In this document: positions 17,141-25,127 of the stretch, piece by piece | How positions within the stretch are numbered: position 1 is the stretch's first letter | Layout of the letters: each line of letters opens with the position of its first letter | NCBI GenBank assembly: GCA_937974135.1 | Contig: CALJIH010000195.1 | Location: 1-30,085, forward strand | DNA length: 30,085 nucleotides | Source: an uncultured Cocleimonas sp. | Lineage (GTDB): Bacteria; Pseudomonadota; Gammaproteobacteria; Thiotrichales; Thiotrichaceae | Direction of reading: 5' to 3' | The notes under the pieces: model-generated | Databases searched by the model: none | What the model was told of the DNA's origin: nothing | The model's input: the letters and a program-made list of their open reading frames with translations, nothing else | Translations under genes and position numbers: made by a program

Positions 17141-18235
17141 ATGAAAAAAGAAAAAGTCATCGTTGGCATGTCTGGTGGAGTCGATTCATCCGTTGCTGCA
17201 TTATTATTACTCGAACAAGGCTATGAAGTAGAAGGCTTGTTCATGAAAAATTGGGAAGAAGATGACAGCGCAGAGTACTGTACTGCCACAGTGGACCTAG
17301 CAGACGCTCAGTCAGTGAGTGATGATTTAGGTATCAAATTACACACCGTTAATTTTGCTACTGAATACTGGGATAATGTATTTGAGTACTTTCTAGAAGA
17401 ATATCGTTCAGGTCGAACACCGAATCCTGACATTATGTGTAATAAAGAAATTAAGTTTAAAGCCTTCCTCGATTTTGCTTTGGATTTAGGTGCTGATTAT
17501 ATTGCCACGGGTCATTATGCACAGATTGACCGTTCCGAAGATAACATCAAGATGATCAAAGGCTTTGATAACAATAAAGATCAAACTTACTTCTTATACA
17601 CCTTACAGCAAGATCAATTAGCCAAAAGTCTTTTCCCTGTCGGTGAGTTAGATAAAGCCGACGTGCGAAAAATAGCTGAAAAGGCAGGTTTTGATACAGC
17701 AACGAAAAAAGACAGCACAGGTATTTGTTTTATCGGCGAGCGAAAATTTACTGAATTTTTACAGCGATTTCTTCCAGCCCAACCAGGTGAAATTGTAAGC
17801 CCTGAAGGAGATGTGATCGGCAAACATCAAGGCTTAATGTATTACACATTAGGCCAACGTCAGGGCTTGGGTATTGGCGGATTAAAAACAGCAGATGAAG
17901 CACCCTGGTTCGTAGTTGACAAGAATCTTGATAAAAATCAATTGATTGCAGGACAAGGACATGCGCATGAAATGTTACTCAAACAACAATTACGCGCCTC
18001 ACAATTACACTGGGTTGCTGGTAAATCGCCTGCCAAAGAATTTTACTGCAAAGCAAAAATAAGATATCGCCAAACCGAACAAGCTTGTAAAGTTAGCATT
18101 ATAAAAAATGAATGCGTTGTTTGCTTTGAAGAGAAACAACGCGCCATCACACCCGGTCAATCCATTGTTTTCTATCAAGGAAATATTTGCCTTGGAGGTG
18201 GAATTATTGATGAAATGCACAGCACTTGTGATTAA
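17141..18235 (+). CDS. mnmA: tRNA-specific 2-thiouridylase
   Basis: Adds sulfur to U34 of tRNAs for Lys, Glu and Gln, producing the 2-thiouridine that MnmH (nearby at 13958-15169) converts to selenouridine. The PP-loop SGGVDSS lies at 11-17. The two catalytic cysteines are C100 (in TPNPDIMC) and C196 (in STGICFIGER). GHYAQID and YTLGQRQGLGIGG are further signatures. Length (364) is normal. No clear ribosome binding site precedes the ATG, but VIVGMSGGVDSS places the start firmly. hflD follows, as in many gammaproteobacteria. Confidence 0.97.
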   Translation: MKKEKVIVGMSGGVDSSVAALLLLEQGYEVEGLFMKNWEEDDSAEYCTATVDLADAQSVSDDLGIKLHTVNFATEYWDNVFEYFLEEYRSGRTPNPDIMCNKEIKFKAFLDFALDLGADYIATGHYAQIDRSEDNIKMIKGFDNNKDQTYFLYTLQQDQLAKSLFPVGELDKADVRKIAEKAGFDTATKKDSTGICFIGERKFTEFLQRFLPAQPGEIVSPEGDVIGKHQGLMYYTLGQRQGLGIGGLKTADEAPWFVVDKNLDKNQLIAGQGHAHEMLLKQQLRASQLHWVAGKSPAKEFYCKAKIRYRQTEQACKVSIIKNECVVCFEEKQRAITPGQSIVFYQGNICLGGGIIDEMHSTCD

Positions 18236-18237
18236 AC

Positions 18238-18271
18238 TTAAGGTCATCTCTATTTATAGAGCTGCCCTTAA
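18238..18271 (+). other. Intercistronic hairpin between mnmA and hflD
   Basis: TTAAGG and CCTTAA (18238-18243, 18266-18271) enclose CTCTA/TAGAG (18248-18252, 18257-18261): a two-part stem with an internal loop and no T run. It may protect or process the message between the two genes. Confidence 0.4.
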
Positions 18272-18297
18272 CCCTCAGATCAAATAAGGTACTCATT

Positions 18298-18945
18298 GTG
18301 GAATCAAACACACAGAATCGAACCATCGCCATGGCAGCATTATTTCAATGCGTTGATGGTGTCAGCCAAATTGCTAATACTGGCAATATCGATAGCGATG
18401 TTTACAACACCGCCGTTGGAAGTGTGCTTAAAGAAGGCGCAGAAACAGCCACTGATATTTATGGATCTTTAGCTAATTTAAAACTTGGCTTTGCGTCAAT
18501 GATGAGTCAACTAAGTACCTCGCCCACTACTCCAGATGGCACACCTAAAGACATGGAAGCTACCCGCTATGCTTTGGGTTTACTGCAACTAGAGAAAAAA
18601 CTGAGCCACAACAATGCTATGTTCCAATCCTTACTTGAAGGGATTGAAGATACACAAAAAAAGTTAGAATTTTTCGATATCGAGCATGAAAACATTACGG
18701 CGGCCTTAGCAGATATTTATGCTAATACCATTAGTAAAATTGGTCCAAAAATCATGGTGAAAGGTGATCAAACACATTTAGCAAATCCTAATAATGCCTC
18801 AAAAATTCGTGCACTCTTGTTAGCAGGGATAAGAGCTGCATTATTATGGAGACAAGCTGGCGGAAATCGCTGGAAACTTTTGTTAGAACGTGGAAAGTTA
18901 CAAAAACAAGCGAATAGGTTTTTAGAACAAATAAATACCGTATAA
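18298..18945 (+). CDS. hflD: High frequency lysogenization protein HflD homologue
   Basis: A 215-residue, mostly helical protein of the HflD/YcfC family, a peripheral inner-membrane protein known in E. coli for restraining lambda CII. The family start NRTIAMAALFQCVDGVSQIA and the central YALGLLQLEKKLS are clear. The start is GTG at 18298 with AAGGT upstream. It follows mnmA, as is usual, but purB, the common third gene of this cluster, is not next; the 5-oxoproline operon is. The stop codon is followed after three bases by dispersed motif copy 5. Confidence 0.93.
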   Translation: MESNTQNRTIAMAALFQCVDGVSQIANTGNIDSDVYNTAVGSVLKEGAETATDIYGSLANLKLGFASMMSQLSTSPTTPDGTPKDMEATRYALGLLQLEKKLSHNNAMFQSLLEGIEDTQKKLEFFDIEHENITAALADIYANTISKIGPKIMVKGDQTHLANPNNASKIRALLLAGIRAALLWRQAGGNRWKLLLERGKLQKQANRFLEQINTV

Positions 18946-18948
18946 ATT

Positions 18949-18964
18949 ACACCCCCCTACTTTT
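18949..18964 (-). repeat. Dispersed G-tract motif, copy 5
   Basis: ACACCCCCCTACTTTT three bases after the hflD stop codon; the hflD transcript would carry the C-rich strand. Confidence 0.85.
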
Positions 18965-19102
18965 GAGTGATCTTAATGTTTTATTGTTGAAAACGAATAA
19001 CTGAATCATTTGTCATTTGCGTGATTATTTTGATTGTATTTTCTTTTCAGAATACTAAATCTAACTTACAATCAATCAACTAATAATGCTTGTACATTTA
19101 CT

Positions 19103-19885
19103 ATGACAGATTTAACTCCTAGTCAATTACGTCAACGAATTCGCAGTGGTGAACATACTGGAAATACTTCTGGGTTTTGTCCTGGTTATGTTCAAACCAA
19201 TATGGTTATTTTACCCAAAGATTGGGCTGCAGATTTTTTACAATTCTGTCAAAAAAATCCAAAACCCTGTCCTGTCTTAGGGATTTCTGAAGCAGGCAGT
19301 TGGGAGATCCCAGAATTAGCAACTGATCTGGATATCCGTAGTGATATCCCTAGCTATAAAATATTCGAAAACGGTGTTGTCACTAATGAAGTCAATGACA
19401 TCACTGAATTTTGGCGCGATGATTTAGTCACATTTATGTTGGGATGTTCATTCTCTTTTGAAGAACCTCTGATCCAAAGTGGCCTTGAAGTACGTAATGT
19501 GACAGAGAACTGTAATGTTCCGATGTATCGAACTACTATAGATTGTAATACCGCGGGAAGATTTAGCGGCACTATGGTTGTCAGTATGCGCCCTTTCTTA
19601 CCTGCTGACTCGATCCGTGCGATTCAAATTTGTACCCGTTTTCCTTCGGTACATGGTGCGCCAGTACACTTAGGTGACCCCAGCCTAATTGGCATCAAAG
19701 ATATCAATAGCCCTGAGTTTGGCGATCCGGTCACTATAAACGAAAACGAATTACCTGTGTTTTGGGCCTGTGGCGTGACTCCACAAGTTGCTTTGGAACA
19801 GGCAAAACCTCCATTTTGTATCACCCATAGTCCTGGCTGTATGTTAGTCACTGACATTAAAAACAGTTCACTATCAATCATGTAG
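19103..19885 (+). CDS. DUF1445 protein, N-terminal-type half of D-glutamate cyclase
   Basis: A 260-residue cytoplasmic protein of the DUF1445 (YcsI, 'putative hydro-lyase') family. Typical runs are GFCPGYVQTNMVILP near the start, FMLGCSFSFEEPL, CNVPMYRTTI, FSGTMVVSMRP, FPSVHGAPVHLG and the end CITHSPGCMLVTDI. In mammals this domain is the N-terminal part of D-glutamate cyclase (DGLUCY), which makes 5-oxo-D-proline from D-glutamate; the C-terminal part is DUF4392. Here the DUF4392 half is a separate gene at 22345-23202, on the far side of pxpABC. The ATG at 19103 fits the family start better than the upstream in-frame start. It is 30 bases before pxpA. Confidence 0.88.
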   Translation: MTDLTPSQLRQRIRSGEHTGNTSGFCPGYVQTNMVILPKDWAADFLQFCQKNPKPCPVLGISEAGSWEIPELATDLDIRSDIPSYKIFENGVVTNEVNDITEFWRDDLVTFMLGCSFSFEEPLIQSGLEVRNVTENCNVPMYRTTIDCNTAGRFSGTMVVSMRPFLPADSIRAIQICTRFPSVHGAPVHLGDPSLIGIKDINSPEFGDPVTINENELPVFWACGVTPQVALEQAKPPFCITHSPGCMLVTDIKNSSLSIM

Positions 19886-19915
19886 ATACAAAAGAAATTT
19901 AAAGGATCATACAAA

Positions 19916-20650
19916 ATGTCATTAACTCTTAATTGCGATCTCGGTGAAAGCTACGGCTCATGGAAAATGGGTTTAGACGAGCAAGCCATGCCACATATAC
20001 ATCAAGCTAATATTGCCTGTGGATTTCATGCAGGTGATGCCATTATTATGCGCAAAACGATTCAATTAGCTAAAGACAATGGCGTGAGTATAGGCGCACA
20101 TCCAGCCTACCCTGATTTACAGGGATTTGGACGCCGATCAATGAATTGTAGCCACGATGAAATTTTAGCCTATGTGCAATATCAAATTGGTGCGATCGAA
20201 GGAATGGCAAAAAGTATGGGGGTGTCTTTAGACTACGTAAAACCCCATGGTGCCTTATACAATGACATGATGGCGAAAGATAATGTTCGCGCAGCAGTCA
20301 TGGAAGCTGTAGCTACACATCATTCTAAACCCGCTTTGATGCTACAAGCAGTACCTGAAAATGCACAACACAAAGTAGAGGCTGAAAATCTAGGCCTAAA
20401 ACTGCATTTTGAAGCATTCGCTGATCGTTGCTATGACGATGACGGCAAATTACTTTCGCGTTTAAAAGAAGGTGCCGTGCACACACGTGATAAAATGATG
20501 GCGCAAGTAAAACAACTGATTCAATCACAAACTGTCACAACCGTATCTGGAGATACTCTTCCACTGTTAGCTGATACCTTGTGTGTACATGGCGATAACA
20601 TTGAAGGGGTAAGAGCAATTGCTGATATCCGAGCGTTAATTGACGGATGA
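19916..20650 (+). CDS. pxpA: 5-oxoprolinase subunit A
   Basis: Subunit A (LamB/YcsF family, 244 residues) of the ATP-dependent bacterial 5-oxoprolinase, which opens 5-oxoproline to glutamate. The start LNCDLGESYGSW, then ANIACGFHAGD, GAHPAYPDLQGFGRR, VKPHGALYND and CVHGDN are all family signatures. AAAGGA precedes the ATG. Its last four bases overlap the pxpB start (ATGA), a sign of translational coupling. Codons 99-104 (K-S-M-G-V-S) are a one-mismatch copy of the dispersed G-tract motif at 20210-20229. Confidence 0.97.
   Translation: MSLTLNCDLGESYGSWKMGLDEQAMPHIHQANIACGFHAGDAIIMRKTIQLAKDNGVSIGAHPAYPDLQGFGRRSMNCSHDEILAYVQYQIGAIEGMAKSMGVSLDYVKPHGALYNDMMAKDNVRAAVMEAVATHHSKPALMLQAVPENAQHKVEAENLGLKLHFEAFADRCYDDDGKLLSRLKEGAVHTRDKMMAQVKQLIQSQTVTTVSGDTLPLLADTLCVHGDNIEGVRAIADIRALIDG
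20210..20229 (+). repeat. Dispersed G-tract motif, copy 6 (inside pxpA)
   Basis: AAAAGTATGGGGGTGTCTTT: one base differs from the consensus (T for the first G of the tract). Read in frame as AAA AGT ATG GGG GTG TCT. Confidence 0.65.
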
Positions 20651-21351
20651 GAATTGAAGTAGCTGGTGAGAATTCCTTAATTCTTTATTTTGGAGAAACC
20701 ACAGCACCAGAAATATCCGCAAAAGTACAACGTGCTTCTAAAAAACTTTCTGCAGCTTTGGGCGATGTAATAATCGACCAGGTCACGTCTTATGCATCCT
20801 TATTGCTAATTTTTGATCCATTAGCCATAGATCAATACGCAGTTCGTAAAATCATTCATAAGACGTTGGGAGCAGATGAAAGTTCTACAAATGAGAACTC
20901 AGCATCTGAATCCTCCACTTTAGTGGAATTACCGGTGTATTACAGCGAAGAGTCAGGACCAGAGTTATCACTTATCAGCAAAAATTCTGGGCTTTCAATC
21001 GAAGAAATAATCACACTACACCAAAGCCTTACTTACCGCGTATATGCAATTGGATTTGCCCCTGGATTTGCCTTTTTAGGTCAAGTTGACGAACGTATCG
21101 CCAGTCCTCGTTTGAGCACACCACGTTTAAAAGTACCACGCGGCGCAGTGGGTATTGCAGATCGACAAACCGCTATATACCCTGATGTATCACCGGGTGG
21201 TTGGAATCTCATCGGTCTGTGCCCTACCCGTATGTTTGACCCTAATTCAACACCACATATGCCTGTCAGTGTGGGGGATGAAGTACGTTTTAAAGGCATT
21301 AGTAAGGATGAGTTTTTAGCCTTAGGCGGCGAGATAGGAGACTATCAATGA
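20647..21351 (+). CDS. pxpB: 5-oxoprolinase subunit B
   Basis: Subunit B (KipI/AHS1 family, 234 residues) of the PxpABC 5-oxoprolinase. The strongest signatures are YAIGFAPGFAFLGQVDE and SPRLSTPRLKVPRGAVGIA, followed by YPDVSPGGWNLIG and the ending region with VGDEVRFK. It overlaps pxpA and pxpC by four bases each, both as ATGA. The KipI name comes from a Bacillus kinase inhibitor, but in a pxpABC context the oxoprolinase role is the better call. Confidence 0.96.
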   Translation: MRIEVAGENSLILYFGETTAPEISAKVQRASKKLSAALGDVIIDQVTSYASLLLIFDPLAIDQYAVRKIIHKTLGADESSTNENSASESSTLVELPVYYSEESGPELSLISKNSGLSIEEIITLHQSLTYRVYAIGFAPGFAFLGQVDERIASPRLSTPRLKVPRGAVGIADRQTAIYPDVSPGGWNLIGLCPTRMFDPNSTPHMPVSVGDEVRFKGISKDEFLALGGEIGDYQ

Positions 21352-22298
21352 GCGTTAAAATAATTCAGCCTGGTATTTTATCTTTAGTTCAAGACGCGGG
21401 GCGTTTTGGTAAACACAGTATAGGCTTAACCAATGGCGGTCCCCTAGATAGACTCTCTTTTGCTTGGGCAAACCGTCTTTTAGATAATGATAGCAATGCT
21501 TGTGTCATTGAAGCCAGTATTGGTGGTTTAGTCTTAGAGTCGCAAGTCGATACACAAATCGCCATTACAGGTGGTGATGCGACTTTATCAATCAATCAAA
21601 TACCTATAAATAGTTGGCAAAGTTATTCGATTAAATCAGGTGATAAAATAAGCTTTGGTTTTGCGCAAAATGCGACGCGTCATTATATTGCAGTCAAAGG
21701 CGGATTTAATCTAGCACCGATGTTTGATAGCTGTGCCACAGTAGTGCGCGAAAAATTAGGTGGTCTAAACGGTACAGCGTTACAAGCTGGAGATATCATT
21801 CCTTGCGCCTCCTTCTCCCTAAATGACACTAGTCAGCATAAAGTTAATCTGATAGATCGACCTAGCTATACGGGCGATATTACACTTAGGGTCATTCTTG
21901 GCTATCAACAGTCTACTTTTAGTAATCTGGATAAAGCGCGTTTTTTTAATAATACATTTACCCTGAGTGATAAGTGCGATCGCATGGGTTTCCGTTTATC
22001 GGGGCCTGAAATTAGCTCAGAACTGCATACTAAGCAAGGTGGTATGTTATCCGAAGGTATTTGTTACGGCGCAATTCAAGTTCCCGCGGATGGTCAACCG
22101 ATTGTGCTTTTAAACGATCGTCAAACCATTGGGGGATATCCAAAAATTGGTTCTGTCTTTTCACTCGATATTCCAAAACTGACACAGCGACTACCAGGGT
22201 CTACAATTCATTTTGAAGCGATTAGCATGGACGAAGCACAACGCCAATTACACTTGGCGCAATACCGCTACCAACATGCGCAATTACACACTATTTAA
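21348..22298 (+). CDS. pxpC: 5-oxoprolinase subunit C
   Basis: Subunit C (KipA/AHS2, biotin-dependent-carboxyltransferase-like family, 316 residues). IIQPGILSLVQDAGRFG at the start, GGPLDRLSFAWANRLL, and the C-terminal SEGICYGAIQVPADGQPI with LLNDRQTIGGYPKIG are typical. It works as a complex with PxpB, and both are needed with PxpA for ATP-dependent ring opening. Its ATG overlaps the pxpB stop. The next gene (DUF4392) follows 46 bases later on the same strand. Confidence 0.96.
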   Translation: MSVKIIQPGILSLVQDAGRFGKHSIGLTNGGPLDRLSFAWANRLLDNDSNACVIEASIGGLVLESQVDTQIAITGGDATLSINQIPINSWQSYSIKSGDKISFGFAQNATRHYIAVKGGFNLAPMFDSCATVVREKLGGLNGTALQAGDIIPCASFSLNDTSQHKVNLIDRPSYTGDITLRVILGYQQSTFSNLDKARFFNNTFTLSDKCDRMGFRLSGPEISSELHTKQGGMLSEGICYGAIQVPADGQPIVLLNDRQTIGGYPKIGSVFSLDIPKLTQRLPGSTIHFEAISMDEAQRQLHLAQYRYQHAQLHTI

Positions 22299-22344
22299 AA
22301 CTAGTGTATTGATAAAATAAGTGTTGTTTAACATTGGATAGACC

Positions 22345-23202
22345 ATGAACGATAAAAACTCTGAAACGCAGTTAAAGATTACCCAACGAATCGAAGATTT
22401 GATGGTTCAGCGTGACGTCCGTGGAATGAAACATCTGCAAAAAGTGTTAACCCCAGGCTATTACCAACGTGCAGCACAAACATTGTTTGAATGTAAAGGT
22501 ACCGTGTTAATTGGCACAGGGTTCCCTGTCGATGAAACCTTTGAAACCGATGGCCCAGTGGGCGCAATCGCGCTATATGACACCCTCAAACATCTTGGTG
22601 CGAACCCGATTATTGTCTGTGGCGATCCTTTACAAAGTGTTATCGGCGAAGATTATCAAACCTATAAAATCAGCGTTGGTGATCTCAGTGTAGGCCAGCA
22701 AGAAGCAATTGATGGTCTAACAAAACTAAAACCTGAAGTGGTGTTATCTATCGAACGCCCTGGTCTCACTGCGGGTGGATTCTATGCCAATATGCGCGGT
22801 GAAGACATCAGTCAGCGCTGTGCTTGTTTCGATTATTTCTTGATTGAAGCTGATTGTCCAACTATCGCAATCGGTGATGGTGGCAATGAAATCGGCATGG
22901 GCAAAGTACTCGATACATTAAGTGTATTACCTATCACTCCAGCAGTCACAAGTTGTGATGAATTACTTGTAGCAGACGTATCAAACTGGGGAGCACATGG
23001 TTTGATTGCGTTACTTGGATATTGGAGCGATGAAGATTTGCTTGGGAAAATCAATACGCTTGATATTCTTAAGTATATCTCTGCACGCGGTAGTGTGGAT
23101 GGTGTCACTCGAGAAAACACACTCACTGAAGATAGCTTGGGCTCAGAAGCAGGTCAGGAATTGATTGATGAATTACGTAGAATTACAGGATTTTCGAGCT
23201 AA
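22345..23202 (+). CDS. DUF4392 protein, C-terminal-type half of D-glutamate cyclase
   Basis: A 285-residue protein of the DUF4392 family, the C-terminal domain of mammalian D-glutamate cyclase. Clear family runs are LIGTGFPVDETFETDGP, GAIALYDTLKHLGA, IERPGLTAGGFYANMRG and IAIGDGGNEIGMGKV. These glycine-rich loops suggest a Rossmann-like phosphate or cofactor site. Standing at the end of the pxpABC operon, with the DUF1445 partner at its start (19103-19885), it most likely completes a two-gene D-glutamate cyclase that feeds 5-oxoproline to PxpABC. Whether the two chains bind each other is inference. Confidence 0.88.
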   Translation: MNDKNSETQLKITQRIEDLMVQRDVRGMKHLQKVLTPGYYQRAAQTLFECKGTVLIGTGFPVDETFETDGPVGAIALYDTLKHLGANPIIVCGDPLQSVIGEDYQTYKISVGDLSVGQQEAIDGLTKLKPEVVLSIERPGLTAGGFYANMRGEDISQRCACFDYFLIEADCPTIAIGDGGNEIGMGKVLDTLSVLPITPAVTSCDELLVADVSNWGAHGLIALLGYWSDEDLLGKINTLDILKYISARGSVDGVTRENTLTEDSLGSEAGQELIDELRRITGFSS

Positions 23203-23304
23203 ACACATTTCAATCTCTTAAGGTCATATCACTTCTTTTATGAATCTTTTCAATAGTTTGTTGTCTTATAAGTACGATTATTCTTGAATATTTGGTAAGC
23301 AAAT

Positions 23305-23961
23305 ATGAAATACTTTGTTACATTCTTTGTTCTCTTACATTTAATATTTTCCAATGCACATGCTAGAGAAGCGGTGCAAATGACACAAAATAAATGGGAA
23401 GTGTTACAGTACTCTGGCATTAAAGCTAATCAAGTTAACTTTAATAACAACACCATGACGATAAAAGTCAATCAATCCGCTGGGCCGCTGGTGTATCGTT
23501 TGGACAAACCCCAAGTGGTTAAAGAAATTATTCTAGATGCGGATATTTTAGGAAAATTAAAACTCAATAAAAGTAAGCAAGGTGAAAAAGGTAATGATGA
23601 TTTCTCCTTACGTGTTGGCTTAGTGTATCAAGGTAAGAGAAGACTTGGCTTTATGCAAAAACAAGTAGCAGCAGGATGGATAAAAAAACTATTTAGTTTA
23701 GCGCCCAAAAACCTTGGGGTTAGCCATGTAGAATTTTTTACGGTATTTCAGGACAAACGCTTAACGAATTCAAAACGTGTACACCCATTATCGGATCTTT
23801 TGGTTGAAAACTTTACTGTACAACAACCCAATAATGGCAAACTCAAAGTAAGTTTCAAGGTACCTTCTAACAAGACCGCCTTAGCGGTGTGGATCAGTAG
23901 TGATGGTGACGATACCAAATCCGCTTACAGTGTGCGTTTAAATCAATTAATTCTTAATTAA
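23305..23961 (+). CDS. Exported protein, possibly DUF3047-like
   Basis: A 218-residue protein with a signal peptide (FFVLLHLIFSNAHA, cut after residue 20). The mature part begins with a W-containing segment, then VYRLDKPQVVKEIILDADI and a DDFSLRVGLVYQG stretch that recalls the DUF3047 family, where a DD-x-R strand pair is usual; the match is weak. It carries many Lys and lies 102 bases behind the DUF4392 gene, so it may or may not belong to that operon. Its stop codon overlaps the first base of dispersed motif copy 7. Function unknown; likely periplasmic. Confidence 0.72.
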   Translation: MKYFVTFFVLLHLIFSNAHAREAVQMTQNKWEVLQYSGIKANQVNFNNNTMTIKVNQSAGPLVYRLDKPQVVKEIILDADILGKLKLNKSKQGEKGNDDFSLRVGLVYQGKRRLGFMQKQVAAGWIKKLFSLAPKNLGVSHVEFFTVFQDKRLTNSKRVHPLSDLLVENFTVQQPNNGKLKVSFKVPSNKTALAVWISSDGDDTKSAYSVRLNQLILN

Positions 23962-23981
23962 AAAGACACCCCCCTACTTTT
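23961..23981 (-). repeat. Dispersed G-tract motif, copy 7 (left arm of inverted pair)
   Basis: AAAAGACACCCCCCTACTTT plus one T, starting in the stop codon of the exported protein. It pairs with copy 8. Confidence 0.88.
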
Positions 23982-24015
23982 TACCATTTTACGTTTAATC
24001 GTTTTAAAAATAGCT

Positions 24016-24036
24016 AAAAGTGGGGGGGTGTCTTTT
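24016..24036 (+). repeat. Dispersed G-tract motif, copy 8 (right arm of inverted pair)
   Basis: AAAAGTGGGGGGGTGTCTTT plus one T, ending 16 bases from the stop of the aminotransferase gene on the minus strand. Confidence 0.88.
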
Positions 24037-24052
24037 TAAATGTTTTGAAAAC

Positions 24053-24907
24053 TTATTGAATAGATGCCAAAGCTTCTTCAATATAAAATTCACGTAATTT
24101 CTGAGTGATAGGACCGGGTTTTCCATCCCCGATTTGCTGGCCATCGAGGCTTACCACCGCAGTAACAAAGGTCGTTGCAGAACTAATAAATGCTTCAGCA
24201 GCAGCTTTAGCTTCATCCGCGGTAAATAATCGCTCTTCTACCTTCATATTGTTTTCATCGGCTAAACGTACAATCGCTTTCCGCGTTATACCTGCAAGTA
24301 TTTCATTACCTAAATGGCGTGTAACAATCGTGCCATCTTGGGTAATTATGTATGCATTATTGGAACTACCTTCAGTGATATAACCATTTTCTTCCATCCA
24401 GGCATCATCAGCACCGGCGTTTTTTGCCGCCATTTTTGCTAGGCTTGGTGCTAATAATTGAACCGTTTTTATATCACGGCGACCCCAGCGAATATCTGGC
24501 ACAGTAATAATCGCTAAACCTTTTTCAGCCGCCGGACTATTAATAACATTAAGCTCTTGAGTAAACATGACTAAAGAAGTTGGAGTATTTTCTGGAAAGT
24601 GAAAGGCACGATCAGCCGCGCCACGCGAAACTTGAAGATAAACCAATCCTTCTTTTAAGTTATTTTTTTCTATTAATGCTTTTTGTGCTGTTTCAATCTC
24701 AGCATCCGAGGCTGGTGCATCTAAAGATAGCTCATTCAATGAACGATGCAAACGGGTCAAATGGCCATTATTGTCAATCAGCTGGCCATTTAAAACAGAT
24801 GAAACTTCATAGACTGCATCGGCAAATAAAAAACCTCGATCAAAAACCGATATTTTAGCTTCAGCCTCATCAACATACTCGCCATTTACATAAACGATTC
24901 TTCCCAT
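24053..24907 (-). CDS. dat: D-amino acid aminotransferase
   Basis: A 284-residue class IV PLP aminotransferase that would exchange D-alanine and 2-oxoglutarate for pyruvate and D-glutamate. The Schiff-base Lys is K147 in RRDIKTVQLL; YITEGSSNNAYII binds PLP; GITRKAIVRLA follows. RGAADRAFHFP resembles the carboxylate trap of D-amino acid transaminases (RGxxPRNHxFP in Bacillus, from memory): the Arg is kept, the His is not aligned exactly. Branched-chain transaminase or aminodeoxychorismate lyase are the alternatives and fit less well. AAAGGA precedes the ATG. Placement next to D-glutamate cyclase genes supports D-glutamate as product. Confidence 0.85.
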   Translation of the reverse strand: MGRIVYVNGEYVDEAEAKISVFDRGFLFADAVYEVSSVLNGQLIDNNGHLTRLHRSLNELSLDAPASDAEIETAQKALIEKNNLKEGLVYLQVSRGAADRAFHFPENTPTSLVMFTQELNVINSPAAEKGLAIITVPDIRWGRRDIKTVQLLAPSLAKMAAKNAGADDAWMEENGYITEGSSNNAYIITQDGTIVTRHLGNEILAGITRKAIVRLADENNMKVEERLFTADEAKAAAEAFISSATTFVTAVVSLDGQQIGDGKPGPITQKLREFYIEEALASIQ

Positions 24908-24934
24908 TCTACTTTTCCTTTCTCAATTAACGTA

Positions 24935-24961
24935 TTGTTTTATATATCATTGATAAAACAA
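24935..24961 (-). promoter_or_regulatory. Inverted repeat upstream of dat
   Basis: TTGTTTTAT, a 9-base spacer, ATAAAACAA: a perfect 9-bp inverted repeat 27 bases before the dat start codon, in a 220-base gap behind pgeF. It overlaps a possible -10 (TATATAAAA). A candidate operator; no clear -35 was found. Confidence 0.35.
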
Positions 24962-25127
24962 AAAATTTACATTTATCCTCAATCATCTATACATCACATA
25001 ACCAAACATTATGCGAGATTCAGGAATTTTTACCCTTTATGATGGATGATTTATACAGTTAAGCAGATTACTAGTCTAGTACCAGTTTGATGATTTTAAT
25101 GGATGATTACAAACATTCTTAAAGACA

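Larger units (their letters stand above)
23961..24036. terminator. Bidirectional terminator made of two facing motif copies
   Basis: Copies 7 and 8 of the dispersed motif face each other across 34 bases, giving a 21-bp stem with one T-G wobble in RNA, flanked by A and T runs. It separates two convergent genes, and either transcript would end its stem with a run of U. Long loop, but an inner AAAA/TTTT pairing may shorten it. Confidence 0.78.
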
